The notes under the pieces are model-generated. The model made no database searches, was not told where the DNA came from, and saw nothing but the letters and a program-made list of their open reading frames with translations. Both the position numbers and the translations under genes were made by a program. DNA of 17,683 nucleotides, from contig JAIOTT010000143.1 in the NCBI GenBank assembly GCA_021106655.1, positions 1 to 17,683 of the forward strand. The letters run 5' to 3'. The first letter of the stretch is position 1; each line of letters opens with the position of its first letter. The DNA is from Bacteroidales bacterium (GTDB taxonomy: Bacteria; Bacteroidota; Bacteroidia; Bacteroidales; SMBSF77). Below, piece after piece: positions 7,328 to 15,221 of the stretch.

Positions 7328-10300
7328 ATGTATCAAAAGATTAACAATATATCAGGTTGGATCATATTCGCTATTGCATCCACGGTTTATATTATCACCT
7401 CCGAGCCAACTGCAAGTTTTTGGGATTGCGGTGAATATATTGCGACAGCATATAAGTTTCAGGTAGGCCATCCTCCCGGAGCTCCATTTTTCCAGATTTT
7501 GGGAAGAATATTTACTCTTTTTGCATTCGGAGATACAAGCTTGGTAGCCCGTATGATAAATACTATGTCGGCTCTGTCAAGTGGCTTTACCGTATTATTC
7601 CTGTTTTGGTCAATTACTATGCTTGCCAGGAAAATATTAAACAGCTCAGGAGAAATTACTGATGCGAAGATGTATGCTGTTCTTGGAAGCGGAGTAGTTG
7701 GAGCGTTAGCATATACATTCTCTGATTCATTCTGGTTTTCTGCTACCGAAGGCGAAGTTTATGCCATGTCATCCTTCTTCTCTGCCCTTGTCTTCTGGGC
7801 AATCCTTAAATGGGAAATTGTAGCTGATGAAAAGCACTCCTACCGATGGTTGATATTTATTGCGTATATGATAGGCCTCTCTATTGGAGTTCACCTTTTA
7901 AGTTTGCTTGCCATACCAGCAATTACCTTTGTTTATTATTTTAGAAAATATAAGGATCCTAAACCTAAAAATATCATCCTTGTTGCTATCATATCATTAG
8001 TAATTTTAGTTATTGTCCAGAATGGCATTATCCCTTTGATAGTGAACCTTTCCGGGAAATTTGAACTCTTATTTGTAAATAAAATTGGTTTGCCGTTTAA
8101 TTCAGGAACAATAATATATTTTATCTTACTCATAGGTGCTATTATCTGGGGATTAAAGTACACATACCGCAAACAAAAGGTAATATTAAATACACTGATA
8201 CTTGCATTTGTCTTTATACTCATTGGATATTCTTCATTTTTTCTTCTTGTGATACGTTCGAATGCAAACCCTCCTTTTGATGAGAATAACCCTGATGAAG
8301 CAATCAGTCTTCTTGCTTATCTTAATCGCGAACAATATGGCGACTGGCCTATAATGTATGGTAACTATTATAATGCTCCCGTTGTTGGAAGAGAGGATGG
8401 AAATCCTGTTTACACAAAAAGTAAGGAAGATGGGGAATACATTGTCACTGATGCCCGTAAAGATGTTATACCGGTTTATGATCCGGATTTTATGACCATT
8501 TTCCCTAGAATGTGGAGTAACTCCCAGGGTCAGCACGAAATTGATTATAAAATGTGGGGGAAAGTTGTTGGAACTCCTGTGAGTGTACCATCAGGTGACG
8601 GTGAAATGGAAATAATAAATAAACCCACATTTACTGAAAACCTTCGTTACTTTTTTAGATATCAGATTGGTCATATGTATTTCAGATATCTTATGTGGAA
8701 TTTTGCAGGCAGGCAAAACGACATACAGGGCAGAAATGAAAGCCCGATGGAAGGGAACTGGATATCTGGCATAAAATTTTTAGATGAATGGAGGCTTGGC
8801 CCACAGGATATGCTCCCCGAAGCTATGGCAAATAGTAAAGCCCGTAATATATTCTATCTCTTACCTTTTATTCTGGGCTTGGCAGGCTTATTCTTTCATT
8901 TTAAAAAAAATTACAAAGATGCTGTAGTCATTGCAATGTTGTTTTTTATGACAGGAATTGCTATTGTTATTTTCCTTAACCAATACTCACCTCAGCCCCG
9001 TGAACGTGATTATGCCTATGCAGCTTCCTTTTATGCTTTTGCAATATGGATAGGCCTGGGTACATTATTCTTGTTTGATAAATTAAGTAAAGTACTTTCC
9101 GGAAAAATATCAGCCATTATTATAACACTTGTTTGCCTCTTCTTAGTTCCGGGCATTATGGCAAAAGAGGGATGGGATGACCATGATCGCTCAGGTAGAT
9201 ATACTGCATTAGCGATGGCAAATAATTATCTGAATTCTTGTCCGCCAAATGCAATTTTGTTTACTAATGGCGATAATGACACCTTCCCTTTATGGTATGC
9301 ACAGGAAGTTGAAGGCCTTCGTACTGACGTCAGGGTAGTTAACCTGAGCCTGCTGAATACAGGTTGGTATGTCGATCAGATGAAACGTAAAGCATATGAC
9401 TCTGAGCCGGTGCCATTCTCACTGCCACAAAAACTTTACAGGGATGGCAGTTTGGGTTATGTATATTTTATTGAAAGAGAGAATGTAAAAGGATATGTTG
9501 ACCTTAAGGAATTGTTTTCTCTCCTGAAAAATGATCCGGAAAGGCTAAAATTAAATACACGTATGGGACCTATTGATTATTTCCCGACTAAAAGCTTCAG
9601 CATATCTGTGGATTCAGCAAAAGTTGTTGATAATGGTACAGTCCCGGTAGAACTGGCAGGAGAAATTCTTCCTGAAATAACATGGAAGCTCAACAAAAAC
9701 GGAGTAGGTAAAAATCATTTAATGGTTCTGGATCTGCTTGCAAACAATAACTGGGAACGGCCAATCTGTTTTGCAATTACTACAGGTAATGACAGCTATG
9801 TTGGCCTGATGGATTACTTTCAGCTGGAAGGCCTGGTATATCGTCTTGTACCCATTAAAACAAAAGTGAATCAATATCAAATCGCAAGAATAAATCCTTC
9901 GATAATGTATGATAACCTGATGAATAAATTTGAATTCGGGAATATGAAGGACCCTGATGTATACCTTGATGAAACAAACATGAGGATGACAATGAATCTG
10001 AGGAATAACTTTGCAAGGTTGGCCTTTGCACTTATTGAGGAAGGTAAAAAAGATTCTGCAATTCAGGTATGCGATAAGTGTTTTGAGGAAATGCCGGATA
10101 AAATTGTACCATTTACTTACTTTATACTACCTCTTGCCGAAGCATACTATCAAGCCGGAGCTATTGAAAAAGGAAATGAAGTTATGAATCGTCTTATCGA
10201 GATCTATAAGGAAAATCTTATTTATTATTTTTCATTTACCGGAGATAACGCAGAAAAGATTGATATTGAAAAACAAAGAAGCCTGGGATTAATGCAAAGG

Positions 10301-10405
10301 ATCTCTGAAATTGCAAAAGAACACGAGCAGCACGATATATCAAACGAAGCAATGGAGATTTTTAATACTTATTATTCTCTGTATACGTCAACCTATTCTG
10401 GTTAA
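7328..10405 (+). CDS. DUF2723 / glycosyltransferase family 117 membrane protein (TMEM260-like), copy 2
   Basis: A 1025-residue paralogue of the preceding protein with the same architecture: first membrane segment, EPTASFWDCGEY (acids D33 and E36), GHPPGAPFFQ, a long middle loop, PRERDYAYA, then the soluble half with NGDNDTFPLW and a TPR-like C-terminus. The N-terminal 300 residues are very similar to copy 1. The loop at about 340-430 and the last 200 residues differ more, including extra residues between YRLVP and the next conserved block. The start lies only 12 bases after the stop of copy 1, so the two are surely co-transcribed. Both retain the signature residues, so neither looks like a decayed duplicate. 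Heterodimers or different acceptors are possible, but that is inference. Confidence 0.9.
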   Translation: MYQKINNISGWIIFAIASTVYIITSEPTASFWDCGEYIATAYKFQVGHPPGAPFFQILGRIFTLFAFGDTSLVARMINTMSALSSGFTVLFLFWSITMLARKILNSSGEITDAKMYAVLGSGVVGALAYTFSDSFWFSATEGEVYAMSSFFSALVFWAILKWEIVADEKHSYRWLIFIAYMIGLSIGVHLLSLLAIPAITFVYYFRKYKDPKPKNIILVAIISLVILVIVQNGIIPLIVNLSGKFELLFVNKIGLPFNSGTIIYFILLIGAIIWGLKYTYRKQKVILNTLILAFVFILIGYSSFFLLVIRSNANPPFDENNPDEAISLLAYLNREQYGDWPIMYGNYYNAPVVGREDGNPVYTKSKEDGEYIVTDARKDVIPVYDPDFMTIFPRMWSNSQGQHEIDYKMWGKVVGTPVSVPSGDGEMEIINKPTFTENLRYFFRYQIGHMYFRYLMWNFAGRQNDIQGRNESPMEGNWISGIKFLDEWRLGPQDMLPEAMANSKARNIFYLLPFILGLAGLFFHFKKNYKDAVVIAMLFFMTGIAIVIFLNQYSPQPRERDYAYAASFYAFAIWIGLGTLFLFDKLSKVLSGKISAIIITLVCLFLVPGIMAKEGWDDHDRSGRYTALAMANNYLNSCPPNAILFTNGDNDTFPLWYAQEVEGLRTDVRVVNLSLLNTGWYVDQMKRKAYDSEPVPFSLPQKLYRDGSLGYVYFIERENVKGYVDLKELFSLLKNDPERLKLNTRMGPIDYFPTKSFSISVDSAKVVDNGTVPVELAGEILPEITWKLNKNGVGKNHLMVLDLLANNNWERPICFAITTGNDSYVGLMDYFQLEGLVYRLVPIKTKVNQYQIARINPSIMYDNLMNKFEFGNMKDPDVYLDETNMRMTMNLRNNFARLAFALIEEGKKDSAIQVCDKCFEEMPDKIVPFTYFILPLAEAYYQAGAIEKGNEVMNRLIEIYKENLIYYFSFTGDNAEKIDIEKQRSLGLMQRISEIAKEHEQHDISNEAMEIFNTYYSLYTSTYSG

Positions 10406-10447
10406 TATAAAAACTTGCCACTAAAGATCATTCAAATCCTTAGCTAA

Positions 10448-11068
10448 ATGAATTGGATAAACCCTCCAATATTTCTCCGTATATATTATGGTACTGATGT
10501 GATCTGGAATATCCCATCTAAAGAAAAAACTATATTTCTGACATTCGATGATGGACCCTTACCGGAAACTACTCCTGAAATTCTTACAATACTAAAAAAA
10601 TATAATGCCAAAGCAACTTTTTTCCATGTCGGTAGAAATGTAAAACAACACCCTCACATTTACCGTCAAGTATTTAGTGAAGGCCATGTTACAGGAAACC
10701 ACAGTTTCGATCACCTTAATGGCTGGAAGACAAATACTAATAATTATGTCGGGAATGTGAAAAAATGTGAGGAATATTTCCATACTAACTTATTCCGGCC
10801 ACCTTTTGGAAGAATTAAATTTCAACAAATAAAAAACTTACAGAAAGATTATAAGATAATATTATGGTCGGTACTGAGTTATGATTTTCACCATAGAGTA
10901 ACCAAAGAACAGTGCCTTGAAAATGTGAAAAAAAACACAAAAAGTGGTTCAATAGTGGTTTTTCATGATAGCCTTAAAGCCAGGGAAAAAGTTCTGTATG
11001 CTCTGCCAAAATTGTTAGAGTACTATTCAAAAATGGGATATCAGTTTGCTGCTATTCCTGCTCTTTGA
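10448..11068 (+). CDS. Polysaccharide deacetylase, NodB-homology (CE4) family
   Basis: A 206-residue single-domain CE4 enzyme that removes N- or O-acetyl groups from a polysaccharide such as peptidoglycan or an envelope glycan. All active-site motifs are present: TFDDGP (32-37, base D34 and metal ligand D35), NHSFDH (84-89, metal ligands H85 and H89), RPPFG (117-121), ILWSVLSYDF (138-147) and VVFHDS (170-175, with H173). No signal peptide is visible; the N-terminus MNWINPPIFLRIYY is amphipathic, so the protein may be cytoplasmic or use another export route. It begins 42 bases after the second DUF2723 gene, probably in the same transcript. The short form of about 205 residues is common in Bacteroidota. 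The substrate cannot be told from the sequence. Confidence 0.93.
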   Translation: MNWINPPIFLRIYYGTDVIWNIPSKEKTIFLTFDDGPLPETTPEILTILKKYNAKATFFHVGRNVKQHPHIYRQVFSEGHVTGNHSFDHLNGWKTNTNNYVGNVKKCEEYFHTNLFRPPFGRIKFQQIKNLQKDYKIILWSVLSYDFHHRVTKEQCLENVKKNTKSGSIVVFHDSLKAREKVLYALPKLLEYYSKMGYQFAAIPAL

Positions 11069-11117
11069 TTTTTTTATTGACAGATTTTTACCACCTTTGT
11101 AGGATGAAAGTTTCAGC

Positions 11118-11133
11118 CCCGATAGCTGTCGGG
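11118..11133. repeat. Short self-complementary element
   Basis: CCCGATAGCTGTCGGG is self-complementary over 8 base pairs with one G-T wobble and lies just before the heptamer array. It would form only a small hairpin with an AGCT loop and has no T-run, so a terminator role is unlikely. I recall near-identical elements as dispersed repeats in Bacteroidota intergenic DNA. Confidence 0.4.
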
Positions 11134-11140
11134 ATCATGT

Positions 11141-11172
11141 TTCTGGGTTCAACCCGAAACCCGTAACAGTAG
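11141..11172. repeat. Degenerate heptamer array (ACCCGTA type), copy B
   Basis: TTCTGGG then TT faces ACCCGAA (11152-11158), ACCCGTA (11159-11165) and the partial ACAGTAG. Units therefore run in both orientations around the centre GGGTTCAACCC, making a near-perfect 20-base inverted repeat at 11140-11159. It ends seven bases before the lipoprotein ATG, so it lies in that gene's leader. Confidence 0.6.
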
Positions 11173-11178
11173 AATTTT

Positions 11179-12894
11179 ATGAATAAACCCCAATATAATC
11201 AAATAGCATTCATTTCCCTGGTAACAATGATTGCCATCTTCATATATAGTTGTGCAAATATTGCTATGCCTCCCGGAGGACCTAAGGATACTCAGTCTCC
11301 GAAAGAAGTAAAAAGTATACCCCCCAATTATTCTAAAAATTTTAACCTTGATAAAACCAGAATATATTTTGATGAATTTGTTACTTTAAATGATGTTACT
11401 AATCAGGTAATTATCTCCCCTCCTCTCGAAGAGATGCCTGAATTTAGCCTGAGAGGAAGATCTTTGGTGATAGAATTCATGGAAGATTTTAAGGAAAACA
11501 CTACCTACACTATCTTTCTTGGCAGTGCAATATCTGATATTACTGAAAATAATATTCTGACAAATTTTGAGTATGTTTTTTCAACAGGAAACACCATTGA
11601 CTCCTTAAGCATACACGGTAAAGTAATTAATGCTTTCGACAATAAGCCTGAAAAGGATATACTTGTTATGTTATATTTACAGACTTACGACTCCATCCCT
11701 TATAAAGAAAAACCGTATTACATCACGCGTACTGGTGAATCAGGAGAGTTTGCGCTCAACAATCTTGGAGAAGGGAAATATAAAATATTTGCTTTAAGAG
11801 ATGCAAACAGCAATTACATTTATGATCTGCCAAATGAAGCCATTGCATTTTCTGACAGCCTGGTAGAAGCTGAATATTTTAAAATGTTTCAAAACGACTC
11901 TCTTGTTGGTGATAGTCTTATCAAATCAGAAATAATCAGTGATACTCTAAAACCTGTCTCATACCAACTCAGTCTCTTTGAAGAACCTGATACACTGCAA
12001 AGGCTTGCCAGGGCATATAGCCCACTGGAAGGTAAACTTGTTTTTATTTTCCTGAAATCAACAATAAACCCTCATATTCGTTTGTTAAATCATGATTTCA
12101 AAACTTCATGGTATATAGAGGATTTCAATTCTACTAATGATACATTAACCTATTGGATAACCAACTTTGAAAGAGATACTCTACTCCTTGAAGTTAGTGA
12201 TAATGGCTTTGTGTTGGATACAACTGAAATAATCATAATAAAGCATAAAGAGAAAAAAGAAAAGCTTAAAGGCAAGGGAGAAAAATTATCTAAGAAATTG
12301 ATCTTGACTTCTAATGCCAGGAGGTCATTCAACTATTACGATCCACTTATAGTAACAAGTTCGTATCCTCTTACGGATTTTGATTTTTCTGAGTTACTTC
12401 TTATCGAAGAAGAAGATACTTTAAAAGCGAAGCTGGTATTTGATGATCGGATAAAAAGAAAGATAAGACTTGATTATGAGTTTAAAGAAAATACAACATA
12501 TCAACTTTTTATACCTGATTCTGCATTTACCGACATAATTAACAGGAGTAATGATACCGTATTAATAAACTTCAAAACCACTTCTGATGATGATTATGGA
12601 ATTTTAATGCTAAAGCTCAAAGTTCCGGGCACTGATAATCAATATATTATCCAGTTACTTAATGAAAAAGATAAGGTGCTGCAACAACGAATTGTTACAG
12701 CTAGTACCGAAATAATTTATAAGCACCTTAAGCCCGCTAAGTACTTAATCAAAGCCATCCTTGATAATAACAGTAACGGCAAATTGGATACAGGAAACTA
12801 CCTTAATAAACTTCAGCCGGAAAAAGTATATTTCTTCCCAGCTAAAATAAATATCAGGTCGAAATGGGAAATAGAGGAAGAATGGAAACTGTGA
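11179..12894 (+). CDS. Lipoprotein with N-terminal Ig-like (Big_5) domain
   Basis: A 571-residue predicted lipoprotein. The signal peptide ends in a lipobox IYSCA with lipidated C25, followed by the PPGGPKD segment (31-37) characteristic of a Bacteroidota family named only for its Ig-like domain. A Big_5/SbsA-type Ig fold spans about 40-118, with the usual FDE at 64-66. A carboxypeptidase-regulatory-like beta domain follows (about 150-230), containing the turn DANSNYIYD. The middle is unassigned beta-rich sequence with a lysine-rich linker near residue 360. The end carries a second turn DNNSNGKLDTG and the conserved finish IRSKWEIEEEW. The protein probably sits in the outer membrane; its role is unknown. 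The start is followed by a proper signal sequence. It is the last gene of the plus-strand series and its stop touches the stop of the ArsR gene. Confidence 0.88.
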   Translation: MNKPQYNQIAFISLVTMIAIFIYSCANIAMPPGGPKDTQSPKEVKSIPPNYSKNFNLDKTRIYFDEFVTLNDVTNQVIISPPLEEMPEFSLRGRSLVIEFMEDFKENTTYTIFLGSAISDITENNILTNFEYVFSTGNTIDSLSIHGKVINAFDNKPEKDILVMLYLQTYDSIPYKEKPYYITRTGESGEFALNNLGEGKYKIFALRDANSNYIYDLPNEAIAFSDSLVEAEYFKMFQNDSLVGDSLIKSEIISDTLKPVSYQLSLFEEPDTLQRLARAYSPLEGKLVFIFLKSTINPHIRLLNHDFKTSWYIEDFNSTNDTLTYWITNFERDTLLLEVSDNGFVLDTTEIIIIKHKEKKEKLKGKGEKLSKKLILTSNARRSFNYYDPLIVTSSYPLTDFDFSELLLIEEEDTLKAKLVFDDRIKRKIRLDYEFKENTTYQLFIPDSAFTDIINRSNDTVLINFKTTSDDDYGILMLKLKVPGTDNQYIIQLLNEKDKVLQQRIVTASTEIIYKHLKPAKYLIKAILDNNSNGKLDTGNYLNKLQPEKVYFFPAKINIRSKWEIEEEWKL

Positions 12895-13188
12895 TTATTC
12901 CTCGTTACACCTGTTGATACACTCAATTATCTCGGTGAGAGTTCTGTTTTTTAAGGAATAAAAAATCTTCTTCCCTTCTCTCTTAGAATTCAATACACCT
13001 TTATTTTTAAGTATATTTAAGTGATGAGATGCAGCTGCTTGCTCAAGTTCTAAAGCGCTATAAATCTCAGTAACACTTAATTTAGGGTTTTTCTGTAATA
13101 AGCCGATTACGGCGATTCTCATTGGATGTGCAATTGCTCTTAATTTGCTTGCAGCCATCTCTAATTTTGTAACATCTAGTTCTTGCAT
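12895..13188 (-). CDS. ArsR-family winged-helix transcriptional regulator
   Basis: A 97-residue DNA-binding protein. The ArsR/SmtB fold is read from KLRAIAHPMRIAVIGLL (15-31), the recognition helix region EQAAASHHLNILKNKGVL (49-66) and the wing KREGKKIFYSL (69-79). The metal-binding ELCVCDL motif of ArsR/SmtB alpha-3 is absent. Two cysteines in the last helix (C90 and C94, ECINRC) are the only ones in the protein and could bind a metal or act as a redox switch, which is inference. The gene has its own promoter, with candidate operators overlapping it, so autoregulation is likely. It is convergent with the lipoprotein gene with no base between the stop codons. It lies 84 bases downstream of the TMTC-like gene. 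What it regulates beyond itself is not visible. Confidence 0.93.
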   Translation of the reverse strand: MQELDVTKLEMAASKLRAIAHPMRIAVIGLLQKNPKLSVTEIYSALELEQAAASHHLNILKNKGVLNSKREGKKIFYSLKNRTLTEIIECINRCNEE

Positions 13189-13192
13189 AATT

Positions 13193-13238
13193 ATATATTT
13201 TTTGCAAATATATATAATAATAATATTGTATGCAAATA
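13193..13238. promoter_or_regulatory. Candidate ArsR operators
   Basis: ATATATTT (13193-13200) and AAATATAT (13206-13213) form a perfect inverted repeat with a 5-base centre, right over the -7 box. The core TGCAAATA appears there (13203-13210) and again at 13231-13238 over the -33 box, exactly 28 bases away. ArsR-family repressors bind AT-rich inverted repeats that overlap the promoter, so this is a likely autoregulatory site. Part of the similarity follows from the promoter elements themselves. Confidence 0.5.
13205..13236 (-). promoter_or_regulatory. Promoter of the ArsR-family gene
   Basis: On the minus strand, TTTG (13233-13236) and TATATTTG (13205-13212) are separated by 20 bases, a full match to TTTG-N(19-21)-TAnnTTTG. 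Transcription would start near 13198, about ten bases before the ATG at 13188. It is the best promoter match in the window. Confidence 0.75.
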
Positions 13239-13272
13239 AATATGTATATTCTTACGTTTTTATATTTTAAAA

Positions 13273-15018
13273 TTACTTGTTTCCGGCATTGATTTTTCTT
13301 GTCATCTCTTTGTAATAATAAGCATTTTCAGTATCTCCAATGGTATTATAAAGATCCTCCAGATCTTTTATGGATTGTAAATGCGCTGGATCAATTTCCA
13401 GCATCTTTTTATAATAAAATATTGCTTCTTTATAATTTTCCGAAGATTTATAAATATAGGCAAGATTGTAATAAGGAGGCTTATAATCAGGTCTTACTTC
13501 AATTGATCTTTTAAGATAGGAAACAGCGGTTATTGGATCATGATAAACAGTATAATATAGTGATCCAAGTTGGTTGAGCGCTTCATAATATTCGGGGTAT
13601 ACATCTACTGCATTTTTAAAATGTTTTATGGAAAGATCCAGCTTCTGCATGTTTTCAGTAGTATTTTGGTTATTCCTTATTGAAGCAAGAGCTTCAGTCT
13701 TTAATGCCCCGGCATAAATGAAATTTGCCTTGGCTGAATTCTCAAGATATTTTATATCATGACTCATCAAACTTAGATGATCTTTCCAGTCTTTGTTCCT
13801 GACAATGGTTTTCGCTGTATAAGGGATTAGCAAAAATAAGCTTATCAGGACTATCCAGATGCTTTGTTTCAGTTCGATGTTTGGTGTTTGAGCTTGTTTT
13901 TTTAACACCCGGAATATGAAATATGTAATTACAACACAAAAGCCCAGGGATGGAGCCAGCAAAAAGCGTTCACCAATAATACCCGCTGGAGGTTTTACCA
14001 TGTTAGTGTATAATGAAATAGTGATCAGATAATATAATATCCCAAATGAGAGAATGTGCTTTTGCCTGATCCTCTTTATTGCATAGATAAAGATCAGCAG
14101 ATATATAACAAAGGATGAAATTGCCCATATGTTGGACCAGTCTGTCATTGGGATCATATTATATCCATAATAAAATAATAATGGATGTGGATAGATCAAC
14201 AATTTAAGATATAGCAGCAAAATATAAAAGCCGGTGGCAGTGCGAGTCCAGATATAATTTTCAAATATCAATGGATTCTCCACAAACAATTTTGTTCTGG
14301 AAGTGTCGGGGAGATAAAATTTGGGTAATATTCGTGCAATTAGAAAAACAGCAATAACAGCAAGCAAAATATAAATTATCTTTCTGTGATCAGTTTTAGT
14401 GAAAAAGTAGAGTACTAGCGGGATTATTGCAATAAACGATAATGCAGTAAGCTTCGATAGATAAGCTAAAAGAAAAGATAGCAATCCGGCAAAAATGAAT
14501 ATGATCTTTTGTTTATCTGCATATCTCACAAAGAAAATCAATGTGATAATATTAAACATAAAACTTAGCAATTCATCCCTGTTTTTTAAACTGCTAACCA
14601 CTTCTGTGTGGACCGGATGAGCCATAAAAAATGTTGTGACAAGCAATGGGAAAAGAATATGATAGTCTTTAAAAAGCCGCCGTAAGAGAAAAAACACCAG
14701 TATACAGGTGAATGCATATAATAATATATTTATTAAATGGCTTATATGAGGGTTAGCGCCAAAGAACTCGCTTTCGATAGCATAAGTTGTTTTAACGATT
14801 GGCCGGTAGCCAAACTTTATCTTTCCTCCGTCGCCATATACATTTGCATATAAGGAAGTGAATATTTCAGGGATAGCTTTTATCCCTTTACGTACTGTTG
14901 GATCACTAAATGTCACATAATCATCATCAAGTGAATAACTATTCTGGATTGTATTACCGTAAAGAATGAATGCAAACACAATAATAAACCCAATGATCAA
15001 CAGGTTTTGCTTATTCAT
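13273..15018 (-). CDS. TMTC-like membrane protein with C-terminal TPR repeats (putative GT-C glycosyltransferase)
   Basis: A 581-residue protein with about ten membrane segments and a soluble C-terminus. After the first segment (about 5-20) come IQNSYSLDDDY (24-34, acidic D31-D33 in the first external loop), GYRPI (70-74) and AHPVHTEVVSSLKNRDELLS (133-152). These match the layout of the TMTC family (DUF1736 region, GT105), whose animal members O-mannosylate cadherins. From about 425 there are three to four TPR-like repeats, such as ALNQLGSLYYTVYHDPITA and PPYYNLAYIYKSSENYKEA. It probably transfers a sugar from a polyprenyl carrier to a protein outside the membrane, but the substrate is unproven. 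The ATG at 15018 precedes the first membrane segment directly. No good promoter is visible upstream; a REP-like hairpin pair sits 70 bases before the start. Confidence 0.85.
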   Translation of the reverse strand: MNKQNLLIIGFIIVFAFILYGNTIQNSYSLDDDYVTFSDPTVRKGIKAIPEIFTSLYANVYGDGGKIKFGYRPIVKTTYAIESEFFGANPHISHLINILLYAFTCILVFFLLRRLFKDYHILFPLLVTTFFMAHPVHTEVVSSLKNRDELLSFMFNIITLIFFVRYADKQKIIFIFAGLLSFLLAYLSKLTALSFIAIIPLVLYFFTKTDHRKIIYILLAVIAVFLIARILPKFYLPDTSRTKLFVENPLIFENYIWTRTATGFYILLLYLKLLIYPHPLLFYYGYNMIPMTDWSNIWAISSFVIYLLIFIYAIKRIRQKHILSFGILYYLITISLYTNMVKPPAGIIGERFLLAPSLGFCVVITYFIFRVLKKQAQTPNIELKQSIWIVLISLFLLIPYTAKTIVRNKDWKDHLSLMSHDIKYLENSAKANFIYAGALKTEALASIRNNQNTTENMQKLDLSIKHFKNAVDVYPEYYEALNQLGSLYYTVYHDPITAVSYLKRSIEVRPDYKPPYYNLAYIYKSSENYKEAIFYYKKMLEIDPAHLQSIKDLEDLYNTIGDTENAYYYKEMTRKINAGNK

Positions 15019-15087
15019 TAATTCATGTATTAATAATTTCGATTTTATTCTTTTTTTCCATTTTATTGCCCACTCTAACTCCTGTTT

Positions 15088-15143
15088 GGCGAAGCGTCCT
15101 CGCTTCGCCGGCGAATTTACATCGTAGCGTGGACGCTACGATG
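15088..15143. repeat. REP-like pair of perfect hairpins
   Basis: Two perfect inverted repeats lie ten bases apart. GGCGAAGCG (15088-15096), loop TCCT and CGCTTCGCC (15101-15109) form a 9-base-pair stem. CATCGTAGCG (15120-15129), loop TGGA and CGCTACGATG (15134-15143) form a 10-base-pair stem. They are GC-rich islands in AT-rich DNA, without a following T-run on either strand, so they look like a REP/BIME element rather than a terminator. The element lies between the hydrolase 3' end and the TMTC-like gene. Confidence 0.75.
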
Positions 15144-15221
15144 AACTGGTTGGGGAGGGTAAAAGATCTTTATTATTCATTTACGATTTGTATGAATATT
15201 GTCTTATTGATATTTCAAATG

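Noticed and set aside
15017..15034. ATTAAT inverted repeat with a 6-base spacer at the start of the TMTC-like gene
   Set aside because: Short, purely AT arms in AT-rich sequence, overlapping the start codon; likely chance.
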